From: Lepturacanthus savala
Lineage: Eukaryota; Chordata; Actinopteri; Scombriformes; Trichiuridae
DNA: 64,000 nucleotides
Assembly: GCA_030544235.1 (NCBI GenBank)
Contig: CM060466.1
Location: forward strand, 22,396,075 to 22,460,074
Direction: 5' to 3'
The position numbers and the translations under genes are program-made. Under the pieces are notes generated by a model. That model was not told where the DNA came from, ran no database searches, and saw only the letters and a list, made by a program, of their open reading frames with translations. Every line of letters starts with the position of its first letter. Position 1 is the stretch's first letter. Below, one piece after another: positions 48,459 to 62,000 of the stretch.

Positions 48459-50166
48459 TACATTCTACCTAAGCATAACTCTTATGGTAGCTGATGAGTG
48501 TAGCCAAATGCTATCACAGCCGTTCCTCAGTGTTTCTCTCTCTCTCTTTTTCTGACTCACACACACAAAATCTCAGGCCAGGCCAAACACCTCACGCGGC
48601 CCAAGCCAAACCCTGGCAGCAGCTCCAGCTTCACTCTGTTGGTCTGTCTGTGGCGGTGATAAACCGTAGGCAGCGGGCAGTCCTGAAGTTTACTGACGTT
48701 TACTGTTTTTATAGTTTTTTTTGTGTGTTTGTGTGTGTGTTAAATTTCTTTCTGAATATGAATTATGTTAAATGATGTTAAATTAATTTCTATTTTGTAT
48801 ATTTTCATGGACTTTGTTATTTCAATATAACTGATAAAGTGCTGAAAAAGTGAAGCATATTTTTATGAGTTATTGTGGATTTTGGATTCGTGGGTTAGGA
48901 TTTAGTAACATCTGTAGAGCCTGTTCTTGCTCAGTTTTAAATTGATTATGAAATGCATGGCACTGTTAAAACAATATTTGTGTGTGTTTCAATTATACTA
49001 GATTATATTACATTATAACATTAGGTTTATTTATTTTATGCTCAGGATATGTGTTCTTAATTAAAATCTGCAGATTTAATAGTAATCTTAATCTAGATGG
49101 CTGCTTTACCATTGCACATTTTTAGTTTTAGAAGTGGAATTATCATAATAATGTGGGATATTTTTAATCTATGCAGTCAAATCAATTTTCACCTGGGTAT
49201 CTTCAGATCTACCACATTTGCATAACTTATTCAAAAAGAAAAAATGTTTTCCCCATATTTCTAGATCCAGCAAAAAATGTTGAATGTTGTTCACTTTTTA
49301 ACAGTAGATATTATATTTCAATAATTTATGACCTGAAGATTTTTTAAATCTTCAAAATGAAAAATGGTGACTTGAGATATTATTGAAAATGACTTTCTAT
49401 TTGTTTATTTGAATATTGGATGGAAAAAATATTTTCTTGCGTATTTATTTTTTTTTACATACTCTGAGGCTGCACACACAAAAAGTGTAGTATACATATC
49501 ATAAGTGACACATTTTCACACCAGTGGCTGTTTTTTTTTTCTGTTTGTTGCTTCACACTCATCGCTGCAGTACTTTGCAGCAGAGATTACAGAGTTTACA
49601 GCAGTACAGTAAAACACATGGCTGCTTGGAGGGGCTGTCCAGTCTCTGCTGTCCATTCATAACGTGGGCTTAGTGTGTGCACTCTCATTCTTATCTTATC
49701 CGCCAAACACTGTGTGCCTCGCTACTTTTATCTTCATCCAAAAAGCCTGGGCTCAGTTTAAGTTCTGGTTGGAGAGAACATTTTGGACTGAAGAGGCAAA
49801 GACAAAGGGCAAACCGCTGTCTGCAAACCTGCCCAAAGGTCACCAGTGTTGCCGCACTTGGCTCTGATTTCCTTTCAAGTGTATTTTTGAGGAAACAGGC
49901 ATGAAAGGCCTGCATTTATCCATCACATTTATATAAAACAGTGTCGTGCGTGTGTTTTCTGTCTCAATCGCACAATGAATGACAAGATGTGCTCATTGTT
50001 TGTTTTTGTTTGGTTTGCGTTTTGTCAGGCTTTAGCATCTCTGTCTTTCTCGCTCTTCTTTGATCCCGTGCACACTTTTGTTTTGTCTCCTTAAACATCG
50101 CCCTCATTGTTGCTCTCACAGAGGTAAAGCCTCTGCTGATCTCTTTTGTTTATATTGTAGAAGACA

Positions 50167-50216
50167 GAGAGAGAGAGAGAAGGAGCGAGGGAGAGAGAGA
50201 GCGCGCGCGCGGAAAG
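50167..50216. repeat. (GA)n tract with a GCGCGC run
   Basis: Interrupted GA repeats ending in an alternating GC stretch. Confidence 0.88.
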
Positions 50217-51289
50217 GAGAAGAGGCTGTGATAGTGATTGTTCTGTTTGGCAGAGCCCGAGCCCCGTTGGTGTGGGAAGAAGAGAAAGACGTCTTGTGTT
50301 TTGTTTATGACAGAGTGGCAAAAGCTGCCACGGGGAATCTCTGGGCTTGCCATCAGGCTTTCTCAGGCTGTTCTGCAGCCAGCCAGCCTTTGAGATCCTC
50401 TCTGTTACAGAGCATAACACACCGCAGCCGTAACAGAACAAACCACGCTGCCACAATACACAACCTTCTCCCCCTGCTTTGCAGGCACCTCAGATTAAGC
50501 AACGTGTCTTTGAACATTGCAACTGAAATACTGGCAGAGAATAGAAGACAGGAGCAGATGAGAGTAGCTGAAGTGCTGTACAGTGAGTAGCACATTATTT
50601 TTAGAGTTTTATTAAGAGTGAGTGACTGGTATTATAATGGAGATATTGATCTCTTGGCCCAGAAGTGCCAAAGGTCTGCCAGAGCACCACACACTGGCAG
50701 GGTCCCTTTGGAATGATAACCCATGAATGAAGTGTGCATAATCTCCGTACACACTGCTAGTTTTGTTATAATTCTCATTCTCTTAGTGAGACTACTGCAA
50801 AGGTGGTTGTATATCATCTGAGGAGAAATCATTTAGCTGCATTTCATAATGTGTTTGATTTGATTTATAACCTTTATGCTGTTTTATCTTAAACTCACCA
50901 CATTCATGATTTATTCATCTTTGGAAAAATAGAAGATTAGAAAAAAAACATTTGTCAGTCCAAACTTAGCTCATTGCATTTAGTCATACTTTGGAACTCA
51001 TTCTTACTCTTTTTTTTCTTACTTTAAAAAAAATGTCTTGCTTTTTGTTGCACTGTAAGTGTGATTATGAAAAGATGTTTCAAATGTGTTTCCTATCAAA
51101 AGTGCAGTACAGGAAATTTGCAGTCACTGCGAGGGAGGTGTGAAATGTGCTCCCCGTGCCATTTCTGCCATGACCGCTCCACACTCCACGCTCTACGGTG
51201 CCAGATCCCGCCTCCCTCTCGCTATAGCAGTAGTCATGCCTTGGACGGCGCTGTGAGAAAGCCCAGAGAAACCCTAACGCTGCGGCCAG

Positions 51290-51307
51290 CCCCCCCCCCC
51301 CCCCCCC
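51290..51307. repeat. poly-C run
   Basis: 18 cytosines. Confidence 0.88.
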
Positions 51308-54300
51308 TCGGCCAACTTACTGACCACAGGAAGGATTCACAAATAAAAAAACCTACTTGGATATAAGCCTACACTCACCGAGTGTTCTGAATATATGGGG
51401 GGCAGGGGCGAGAATTCCGTGTGGGAGAAAGAGGCGGGAAAAGTATAAATAGTAGAGAGAGAAAGAGACAGAAAGAAAGAAAAGAGCGACATCTTGATAG
51501 TCATGGCTGACATGATGAATGGCTCACTATGTGTTAAAAGTTGACGGGATACTCTGATGGATTCCACAGGTTCCCACTGCTCCGTGGCTCTGTTCTTTTT
51601 TTCTTTTTTTCTTTTTTTTACTGTGAAAATAATCTGTTGTTAATTACTTCCTGGATCTCTTCTCTGGCTCCCATGACATCACAAGGGCTGAGTGGACCGT
51701 CCTAGTGTGTAAGTGTTTTTGTTTGTGTCTGTGTGTGTGCACAGCTTTGGTGGACCCTCAGCGGTGAAGTAAGTTTTGATTGAATGAAATCTCAACACTG
51801 TGGGAGTCAGTCAGGTCTGAGGCTTTTGTATTGTGTGTTGTGGGAACCGGGCCCATGCCGACTAAGAAAAGCTCTCCACATGCAGAGTGGCTTTGGAATC
51901 AGTAAACGTTCACTGATGTTTAACGGGGCCTGCGTCTTCTTTCTGCGCATCTCTCTTTCAGTCTGGCATCGGGGGCACTTCGAAGTGGCTACATATTAAA
52001 TCTGAAGGGTGAAGATAGAGGGAGAGCCCTGTCACATTAGAGAGACGGAGAGAGCGGGAGTCTTCTCACACTATTCTTGGCTTTGGAAAAAAGTCTGTCT
52101 ATTTGGATTGCTAATGGCATCGGGCTAGCCAAAGCCCTGTTGTGTGCTCATTCGCTCCAAAACATGTACACACACATAGATTGGTCCAAAACCGCAGGGT
52201 CTGCATTTATCTCATGAGACCATGATGACACAAGCAGACTCAAGGGAAAATGAAAAAAAAAAAATTAGAATGGCGAGTCAAAGACAATGTTGTTATGTTT
52301 GGTCTCCCATTAAATTGACCAGTGAATACTGGCATGCTCCGTGATACGGTGCCTTTGTCCTAGAAACGGCTCCCTGCTTTTTTGGTTTTTACATAACGAT
52401 CATAAGCCTCAGTTTCTTTGGCCGCGCCTGACTCGGGAGAGAGTAAAACCCCTGAACATTGCTGGTCTACCCGCATCTGTTTCCTTTTGTGTGAAGAGTT
52501 TCAGCGTTGGGAGATATGCGCTAAACAGATTATTCCAGTGAAATTGTGAGGCCATCATCGTAGTGGAACAGACAAATGAGGCATTTTGTGCTATTTGGCT
52601 CTTTTATAAAATTTTCTCGGATCTCTGCTTTCTCTTGAATGAACTGAGATGTCAGATTTTTACATTTTTCTCCTCCGAAAAAGTGCTCTTTTATAAAGGC
52701 AATACATGTAGAAAAGCAGAAGAATTGACAGACATTTTTCAGCTTTCTGTTTTTTTCATGATGGAATCTTATCTGTGTCAAATAAGTATTGCACATGTTT
52801 TCCTCATTACTATTGGTGAATCACTTTTTCCCTTTGTGGAATTCCTCTTAAATAAAGCATTTATCATTGAGAGTTACAGCTACCTTATTAACTCGTCATA
52901 ATTTATATGAAGTTACATCAATCATTGTCAGATGTAAAGTTTCATCTATGTGTTAGCCCAGATAATAATAAGAATTTATTATTATTAATAATAGTAAGAA
53001 TGTTATACATTACTACTCATTTTGTTGATCTGTGTAAATGTATTTACATTAATGCAAATTTTTTTTTTAATTTTGTGTAAGAGAAGAAATGGTGTTTTCA
53101 CACTGTGCTGATCCCATTCTAATACCTACAGTTGAGATTTAATTACGCATTAAAACACATTAGCGATTGTCATATAAAAATGGGTGTAGGTTAAGATAAA
53201 CACGCAGTGATAAAAAGTGCATTCTTTACTTGAGCTGAGCGGGCTTTTTTACACGTTTTATTTGGGGAAAAAAAAACTTCGAGACAGCAAGAAAAGGGGG
53301 GAAAGACAAGGGGGAGAAATGAAAATGGGAAAAGAAAAGAAAAAGGTTATTGGGAAAAGAGAGAGTCAGAAGCAGCGAGGGGGTGGTATTGTCTGTATTA
53401 ATACTGTGTCTTCCCAGTGCCGGGTCTCTTTTCAGGCTTTTGTAGCGGCGCCAACCATGAAATGTGTCTGTCCCCAAAAACCATATACCCACTCAGGAGG
53501 GTTTCCCGACCTCAGAGAGACAGAGAGGAGGAGGAGGAGGAGGAGCAGGAGAAAGAGTGCAGTGGGCAATGCTCACTATCAGGCAGGCCAGCCAGAAAGG
53601 AGGGAGAGCCAGGGAACATGGCTTATTCACCGGGCTGCACTCACAGCGAGGCCCTGGCATCGGCTACTAAGTCTGGCTAACAACACTATTCAGCATCACA
53701 CAACCATAGTCATGCGATGTGTTTTAAGTCATAAGAACCATTACTTTTCTTTTTGTTAATGTTATTCATTTTTTCCCAGAGTTATTTTTCCAATAAGAAG
53801 GGGCTGTGCTGAATTTTTGTTGCTGAATAAACAGTTAGGTCAGCACTGAATTAGAAAATTAAATATAAATAACCTCTATTTTATTTTATTGTGCACACGT
53901 GGGTTGAAGAATAAAGAAATTATTATGTGGGTGAGTTTAGCGCAGCAGAGGAGTCTGATGTTCAGAAAGTGAGAGGAGTTGTGTCGGCGGCCGTTTTTGG
54001 CACGATGCTATCTCTCTGTATGCAAGACGCCAAATTTTCATACACAATCCCTGCCAACCTCCTCCCTCTGATCCTTGCTTTCTTCTCTTTTCTTTCTTTC
54101 TCTTGTTCCCCTTTTCTTTTATTCCTCTTTAGGGTTCAAATGAATGCCCTCCCCTAGCCTCATTAGCACCCTGGACTCCTGTTTGCAGCTACAGAAAAAT
54201 GTATAATAACTTGTAAGCACAAACATTTTAAGACTCAATAGGACCATTATCCGTGTTTTTTCATGACAGCAGGTCGTGATGGGGTTGTGAGCCTGTTTTT

Positions 54301-54863
54301 TTTTATATATATTAAATTCAACTTTCATCTAATATGTAAAGATATTTTGCCACCAGCAGCTTTTCAGTTGATATGTCTTTACAAAGATCTTTATATTTAA
54401 TGTTTTACGACTGTATCTTTTTTTTTTTTTTTTTAGATAAAAAGTTTTCAGTAGAAGTGGAATTATGAGCCTATATATGGGGTATTACATATTTTACAAC
54501 TTAATAATTTACATGTTAAAACATTTTGTGTCAAATGTGGTTGATTTTTGCTTAATTTTGAATGTCCATTCTTTAGATGAAAAATGCTTTTTCACAGCAC
54601 TCGTCCTCCTTGAAAGACAACCTTCATGAGGGCATCATTTGGTGTTCATTACACCGTGAGAAGGAGAGCAGTTTAGAGAAGACAGAAAGTGGGGTGGGGG
54701 GTAGCGGCGAATGAGTGAGCTAGCTGAGAAGCACAACAGAATGCAGAGAATCAAATTTGGCATGCGTCTGTGTAAACGAGTAAGCTTCAAATCAGTTTGG
54801 ACACAGATCTAGGACACTAGACGGAGAGAAGAAAGCAGGATGAAACAGGATAGGGAACAACAT

Positions 54864-54987
54864 GGGATTGGGGGGGGTGGGGGGATAGTGTGTATATGTG
54901 TATTTGTGTTTATTGGACGGGGGGTGTAGTTAAGAAGAGGATGGGATGGGGGGGATAGGTGGGTGAGGTTGGGGGGGTGGGGGGGTG
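54864..54987 (+). repeat. G-rich tract with several runs of four or more G
   Basis: At least six separate G runs, including two of seven or more, spaced by T, A or short unique sequence. It is compatible with G-quadruplex formation on the plus strand. Confidence 0.7.
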
Positions 54988-57795
54988 TATGGTGGAGTGT
55001 CCCTGAATGACGACTTGAAAAACAGGCCGGTAAATAAATGGAGTGGCAGTAAACAAGGCTCGGCTCTTCATCAAAAGACTCCATTCATCTGTGAACAGGA
55101 GAGTCTCTCTTTTCTCTGAGGAGACAGAGAAAGGAACCCACTGACGCTGACGAGAGGACGGCGCTTGTTTAGATAACAGGATGAGTTTGGAGTGGAATGG
55201 CGTTAGTGTGCATTAGTGCACGTATGTGTGTGTCCGTTGTTGTTTGTGAGGGGGGACCGAGCAGGTGGGAGGTGGACGCAGTCTTAACGAGTGGGGTAAG
55301 GTGGGGGGGAGAGATAGGCTGTTTTTGTTTCTTTTTTATCACTCGCTTGGATTCAGTGAAGGAGTGTTTTCGGGGGGTTAGAATTGCAGGATCGGCCGAT
55401 GACAGTACATGTTTGTGTGTGGAGTACAAAGCGGCGTAGGGGGTGGTATGCTTTTGGCAAGGCTTATGTGCATCTATGCACAGGCGTGCGTGTGTGTGTG
55501 AGAGTGCATATGTGCATATGTCTCTGTCTGCTCATTATACATGGTTATTTTTTCCAGGCCGAGTGCTATGCTCTATTTTGCATGATTTACAGTCCTACGA
55601 GCCAAGCAGCAGGTTTTTTTTTTTTTTATGAGCTGGAGTTTGGAAGGAGCAGAGTCTTGGGGTCTCAGGGACACCGCGGTGAACCGGCCACAGCAAGGTG
55701 CCGTGCATCTCTCTCTGCTTCAGCTGTTCATAATTCAGCCCGTCAGCCTGTTGGCCAAGGGAGCCAGGTGTAAACTAAGTGATAAAAAGTTAATTCACGC
55801 ATTTATGTCATGGAAACTTTTTAATTAGGAGGAAGTGAATTTATGGATAGAAAGATCAGGATTAAGTCACTTCCAACCACTTAGTAAATTCTGGCTGAAA
55901 GAGTAGGGCAGAGAAGCCAAGGCAGAGTGGCATCTTTCACAAGCTTTAATGTATCTCATGTTTAATTATGCCACACTTTAATGTGATTGTTAGCAATTAT
56001 TACTCCTGCCTATAATCGTTAAAATGCACACCTTTTTTATAGCAGTGGCCTTGCAGAGTAAGATATGAGATGCGCATCTGTCACTTTTAACTCAACTAAA
56101 CTGACAGCCAAGCTTTATTCTTTTCAATTCCAGCTTCAGAGTGAAAGAAGACACGTAATGCGTTCATCTTGTCATTCACAATGCAAAGAGTCTCTTTTAA
56201 AAGCCCTTTGTGTAGGTTATCAGCAGCATCCAGCATGCATACTCTCTCAATTTCTCTGCTGCTGCCTGTCGTTTATAGGTGTCATTACTTAGCTGTTACT
56301 TCACTGTCCTTCCATTAATATATCTTTATCTAAGCAGGTCTTTTATTTGACTCTGTTACAATCACGGGATTGATGTTGATGTTAAGGTTGCTGTGACACT
56401 CAGAACCCCCCTTTCTCCTTTATCCCCTGTATTGCCGCCCCAAAGTCCCCCCCACCTCCCAACCCCACCGCCTGTTCCCTTCACATTTATTGGACCCGAA
56501 TTCGGCTGGCACCATGGCAACCAAGGCTCCCAGGGAACCTTGCCTGGGTAGAATCCAAGGTGCCTCCAGGGTGGCACTGACTGGCGTTGTCTGCGTTGAC
56601 GGTCTGTCGCCACGGCAGGTTGCTACAACAGGGCCAGGCCGGGTCTGGCCCGCCACTGCTGTGGTGGGAGTGTTAGCTTGCTAGCGTCTGTAACTAACTA
56701 CCAGCTAACATGACCTGCCATATCCGGTGACATTAGCCACTGCTTCCACTACCGTAGGCCGTGGCGACTGCAGCACAGGGGGAGCAGCATTTCACCAGTA
56801 CGCGTATTGATGTGGCATGGCTGGGTGCCCATTCCTGCCTCCCACATAAGAGAGAGATAGAGATGAAGAGGAAGAAAGACATAGAGATGCATTTTAAATG
56901 TATAATATATGAGTTCCAGTATATACATTTTTTGTACAATGCCTCTCTCCCATGTTGTGTAAATATTGCACACATGTAGCTCTGAGTGTCTTGCCAACAT
57001 TTTTTAAATTTAAATGTAACGATTACGATATATAGCACTGTGCATCTGTTGAGGCAATATGGTGTCATGACTGATGCTGAAAATCATACACAGACCAAAA
57101 ATATGAACAAGAGATAAAATTAATTCTTGAGGGGTTATGGTTTTATTGTATTTTTTCTATCTATTTTTTTTCTGTATGGATGCATGGCTTCCTGTATGTA
57201 AGTGAGTCTTTGGTCATTTGCTTCATCCTGATTATTTGCAATCAAAAAAAGTAGGTTACATATTAGTCACACTTGATGTAATGATTATGTTAGTGCTCTC
57301 CAAAATGTATGCTAAATAGAAAAGGACATATATTGTATATTTGCACAGATCTTTATCACCTGGATGCCTGGGGGTATCCATGTAGCCACTCAACAACTGA
57401 AGTTGTTTGAATAAGTGGTTCTTGAGAAAGCTGCAAGCAGCAATACCAGAGGCCAAGCAGTCGGCCTGTTGTGAACAGGCCCATTTTAATCAGGCACTGC
57501 ACTATAGAAGACTAAATGCAGAATGTCATCAGTAACTAAATGTGGTGCTTCATGTGACTCACTTTTACTCACTTACGTCCCTATTATTGGCACCAACGCA
57601 GTCTGGACAGCACCTTTTTCTCTGATGAACAGACTCTGACTGCCACTTCCTGTACAGTACATTCCAGATCTTAGCTGCACAGTGGGTGGGTAGGGCAGCA
57701 CATTGACTGTGCAGGGAAGGAATGGATATCTCATCACCCCGCTTTCTTAAACTATGAGTCAGTATCCGTAATTGCTCACGGGCCAATCACTGCTA

Positions 57796-57855
57796 CACTA
57801 TAGTGAGAGTCCACTATAATAAAGATTATAGTGAATCACTATAATCATAGTGATT
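57796..57855. repeat. three adjacent CACTATA palindromes
   Basis: CACTATAGTG (57796-57805) is followed by a 9-bp stem with an AAAG loop (57812-57833) and, directly abutting, a 9-bp stem with an AATC loop (57834-57855). Both larger hairpins are exactly 22 bases long. Confidence 0.8.
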
Positions 57856-60800
57856 CATGAAGAGTTTAGTTTTAAGTTTGTATCGTATCTCCCTGAGCTG
57901 CTCCTTTGCTTTTGTTTTAATCTCTTGCTCTCTTTTCCCTCTTTGTGAGGACAAATCTAGTGTTTCTTCTTCACTCCTGAGTGAGGTCAGCCTGTGGCAG
58001 GGAGACAGTATATTTGTCATGCTAGGTGTGTAAGGAGATATGGTGTGTGATCCATGACGGTGCTGACCTGCAGTGTTTGTGCTCAGCGCTGCCAGCTAGT
58101 GTAAAGAGGCCAGTGGTAGAGAGTTGAGCAGAGGTAAAAAAAAAAAAAAAAAGTTAGAGACTACTACATCTTTTTAGGCTGTGTAAACAGGAGATGGAGT
58201 ATTATTAAGTTGCTCCCTCCTTGTTTGTTTCTTGTTTCCCTAGTCTCTTTCTGTGTTCCTCCTGACCTGCAATTGGTGGTTAGATTGAGGATAGTGACGG
58301 ACTAATGAGGCCCCTCTCCTGCAATTACCCTCTTCTCTTGGTCTCTGTATTTCCCTCTCCCTCTCAAATTCTCTGTTTGGCTTTGTCTGCACATCTCGTT
58401 CACTTTCTCTTTCAATCTAATCTCCTCGCTTCTCTCTTTCTCTCTTTCCATGTCTTTTTTTTTTTGCTGTCGCCTTCTTAAAAAGTAGTGATAAATCAAG
58501 GTGGCACTTAATTTTTAAAATCAACATGATGGTAAATTAGAGAAATCTGGTTTTAATTTGTGGTAGATTGCTATCTGAGATGTTGGATGGAAACACAGCT
58601 TCTAAATAAAGAAATATGCAGCACTGTGCTCCTTTTTTCTTTGTTCCCCCCTTCCTTTTCATCTGATTGGGTTTCTTAAATTTCAGTTTCTTTTTTTCAG
58701 TCTTTCATGCTATCTAAATTGCAGTTTCAGGTGTAGTTTTTTTTATATGTAATGAGGTTTGGAAAAGGTATTTTATTTAATATAGGATATGTATGAGTCT
58801 TCATTATTGGTATATTGGCAGTGACTCCTGGTGTATAGTAATTCTTTCTTTAATGTCACTCACTTTGTGGTCTAAACACCCTCTTGAACACAAGAGGACT
58901 TTTGTATATATGCACTAGTATGTTTAACTGGAGGTGTTCATGAAAAAGAACATGATTTCTTTTCATTTCACTGTGACTGGCTGCTGTTTGTGTTTAGTTT
59001 GGTTGCTAGCCTGCTGTGTCTTCCTCCTCACTTCGCCCAGCCATTAAATGGTGCAGAATTGTCAGGGGTTTGGTTGCCCTTGCTGCTTTTATACTGTATT
59101 TCCCTGGTGCAACATATCTGTACAGACGGAACACCTCCACCCTCCAATGGGACCGCCTTTGAGGCTAGAGATCTCTCTGCACACCGTTTTTGGCAGTCAA
59201 GTCAGTGCATTAAAACAGGTTTTTAGTCATATAGTTTAACTGTTTCAGAGGTGCTACTCTGTAACTGACCCCGTCCTCCAACCCTTCTGAGGAAAGAACT
59301 AGAGTAAAGAATTTTTACAGGGGGGTCAATGAAGTATCATATTATTAGTAACTCCGAGCATAGCAGCATGCTCTTTGGATGGTAAATGCCTCACACAGGT
59401 GCTAATGGGATGCTACCTCCAAGCTTAGCGCCAACTGCTTCACATCCTATCTCCTATCGTGTGCCAAGTAAAAGTCACTCTAGATGTTAAATCCTTGCCC
59501 AGTGCACAGCAATAACAAACTCCCAATCTAGGCTGATTACTAGTAATACAGTAGGTCACTATCGGCCTACCAAACAACAATATACAGCTGTCCTCCATGA
59601 GGCCCCATGTTACCGCGGGGTCAGCCCCAATGACAGCCTGAGAAAGAGATCAGGACGAGGACGAAGGCGAATGAGGGGCTCAGTTCTGACTGTATGTGAC
59701 ACATGTGTGACTGTTGTTGATTAAAAGTTGTTGTTGTAATTGCGGGGCTTAAAATGCCAGGTGGCGGATGTGTACCGCTAATCCCCTATCTAATTTCGAG
59801 GTCCAGGGATGAAGCTCTTAATCCGTAACACACACATACGCACGCTGTTGGTCTTGCAAACTCTCATGCACATATGCACATGGACGCACACATATTCTGA
59901 TACACATGCACACAAAGTTTTGATATTCCCAGAAAGTGGTTCAATTATTTGCAAATACTTTGAAAAAGTATTGTACATAACACAGTCACACAAACATGTT
60001 TAACTTCACCAGTTTGGCCACACTCTGCTTATTCACTTAATTATCCGTTTGTTTCTCTTTTGGACTAAGTGGCTGTGTGCGGCCTTATGTCAATGTTTAT
60101 ACATAACACATACAATATATCTTCATGCAAAGTTAGTATCATTCTCTCTATTTTGTGTTCTCATTCTCCTTTTCTCTCCTGTGTTTATATTTATGGCTTC
60201 GGTGGATTACAGGAGTTGCTGCTGCACACTTAGACCATATAAAGGTGCTCTTGAGATAGAAGAAAGTGTCACAGTGACAGGGAGATAAGAGTGTTGACTG
60301 GCTGCTCCACCCTTTACCTCAGTTCACCCCTTCTCTGCTCTGCTCCACTGTATGTGGGTCAACCACACAGCACGCAGTGGATAGCTACAGTATGACACGA
60401 GGAGGCCTCGCTGGGTGTTACTGTCTACGGTGGTTATCTTTTTATTTCTGCTTCTCTTGGATTTTAATCTCTCATTGAGAACTGTATAAGCAGTCTTACT
60501 CAGGGAATTTCAGGGTATTTGTTAGTCATGAATTTGTGTATATCTACAACTTTAAAAATTATAAACTTATCATTCTATTCACCCTCCAGTAACAGGTTTG
60601 TTTTTGATTCCAAAATCCATTGAGCTTCCCCTCCTTTCTCTTTTCAGCAGAACACAGCTAATACTCACTAACAGTCTCCTTCTTTCTCCTTTCTTTGTCT
60701 TTCACTCACCCTTCTGCCTCTTAGTGGCAGGTGTGGCAGCCATGTGTTTTAAGTATGTGTAGTAGTTTACAGCCTAAGCTAAGAGGGGAAGGAAGGAGGG

Positions 60801-61952
60801 AGGGAGGAGGAACTGCCTTGCCTGGGGCCTAGGGTCATCTCAGGTGAAATGTCTCCGTGGGCATGTGGGCAGGGCCTCAAAGAGAAGAAGGAGGGGCTGG
60901 AGTCTGTTGACACAGCAAGATAGAAAGTTTGTTGCTAATATAGAGAGGACAGATCAAGTAACCAGTCAATAACTAACATTTATATTTTCAGGACAAAGTG
61001 TCAAGAAATAGAATACAAATTCCAGCCTTTAACTTGTACAGGGGAACAGCTCCTTCTGGCCTCTGACTGTACTGTGGACTCAGAAGGACGTCCTAATAAA
61101 GGAGAAATATGTTCCCGAGTGATACATTTAGTGACCAGCGCAGTGTGAAGTGTTGTGAATACATAGTGACACTAGCGAGATGTGTGTTCAAATTTGGAGC
61201 ACTGAGAAAGGTGCGTTTTCAAGGGACCTGTGTCAAAAAACAAAATAAAATAATAATAATAATAATAAAAGAGCCAACTTGAGAAACTTTTAGTATGAAG
61301 AACGGAGGGAAAATAAACTGGGGGGGACAGATAATTTCCTAAATTCAGATATGAAAAGAGTGCGTAGGAAAAGAGAGGGGAATGAAGGGAAAGAGAGAAA
61401 CAGAGAGAAGTGAGGAGGTGGCAAGAGAGAGAAAGAAAGAGAGGCTGCAGAGAGAGGAGGAACGTAAGAGAGAGAGAGAGAGCGCTTCTCTGCAGGGCGG
61501 GTTTCCTGAGGTCACAGTACTGAATATCACAGAGGAATGTGGAATGCTGTATCGCTGCCAATGCAAACACACCGGCCGCGCCACCACCGCCCCCAATGGC
61601 TGTCAAGGGCTGCTTTATATACACAAAGACACACAAACATGCAGTCATATATGTGCCTGAGCATATGTACAGTCACACAGAATGGCCAGAGCATAGTGGG
61701 CTCAGACATACTGCACAGAAAATTAAACGGCTCAAAATCAGGCCGATGCACGCACATACTTTCACTTGTAGAAACATCCACACTGTCAGCACCTGCAGAT
61801 GTAATTTTTTTTCTAAGTGTAGCTGACAGCACATAGCTATGATGATCAGAGACCAAGTTTGGGGATTCTTTTAACTGCCGTTCTCTGCAGCCATGATTAC
61901 TCGACTGGGATATTCTTGCTCTCAAATGAGCGTTATTCAGAAATGTTTTTAT

Positions 61953-62000
61953 TAGTGTGTGTGTGTGTGTGTGTGTGCGTGCATGCGTGCGTGTGTGTGT
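61953..62000. repeat. (TG)n microsatellite with TGCG interruptions
   Basis: A TG tract with CGTGCATGCGTGCG in the middle. Confidence 0.85.

Larger units (their letters stand above)
47650..48610. repeat. degenerate CA-rich repeat region with recurrent CAGCCAAA
   Basis: Irregular units of the type CACACACTCAGCCAAACA recur over about 960 bp. GCCAAA starts at 47650, 47880, 47934, 47966, 48019, 48068, 48165, 48503, 48582 and 48605. The pure CA tracts at 47743-47778 and 48371-48453 lie within it. Confidence 0.65.

Noticed and set aside
52563..52901. 112-codon hydrophobic frame in intron 2
   Set aside because: It starts at GTG, has no signal or domain I recognise, and the opposite strand is equally open. 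It is more likely AT-rich chance or a non-coding element.
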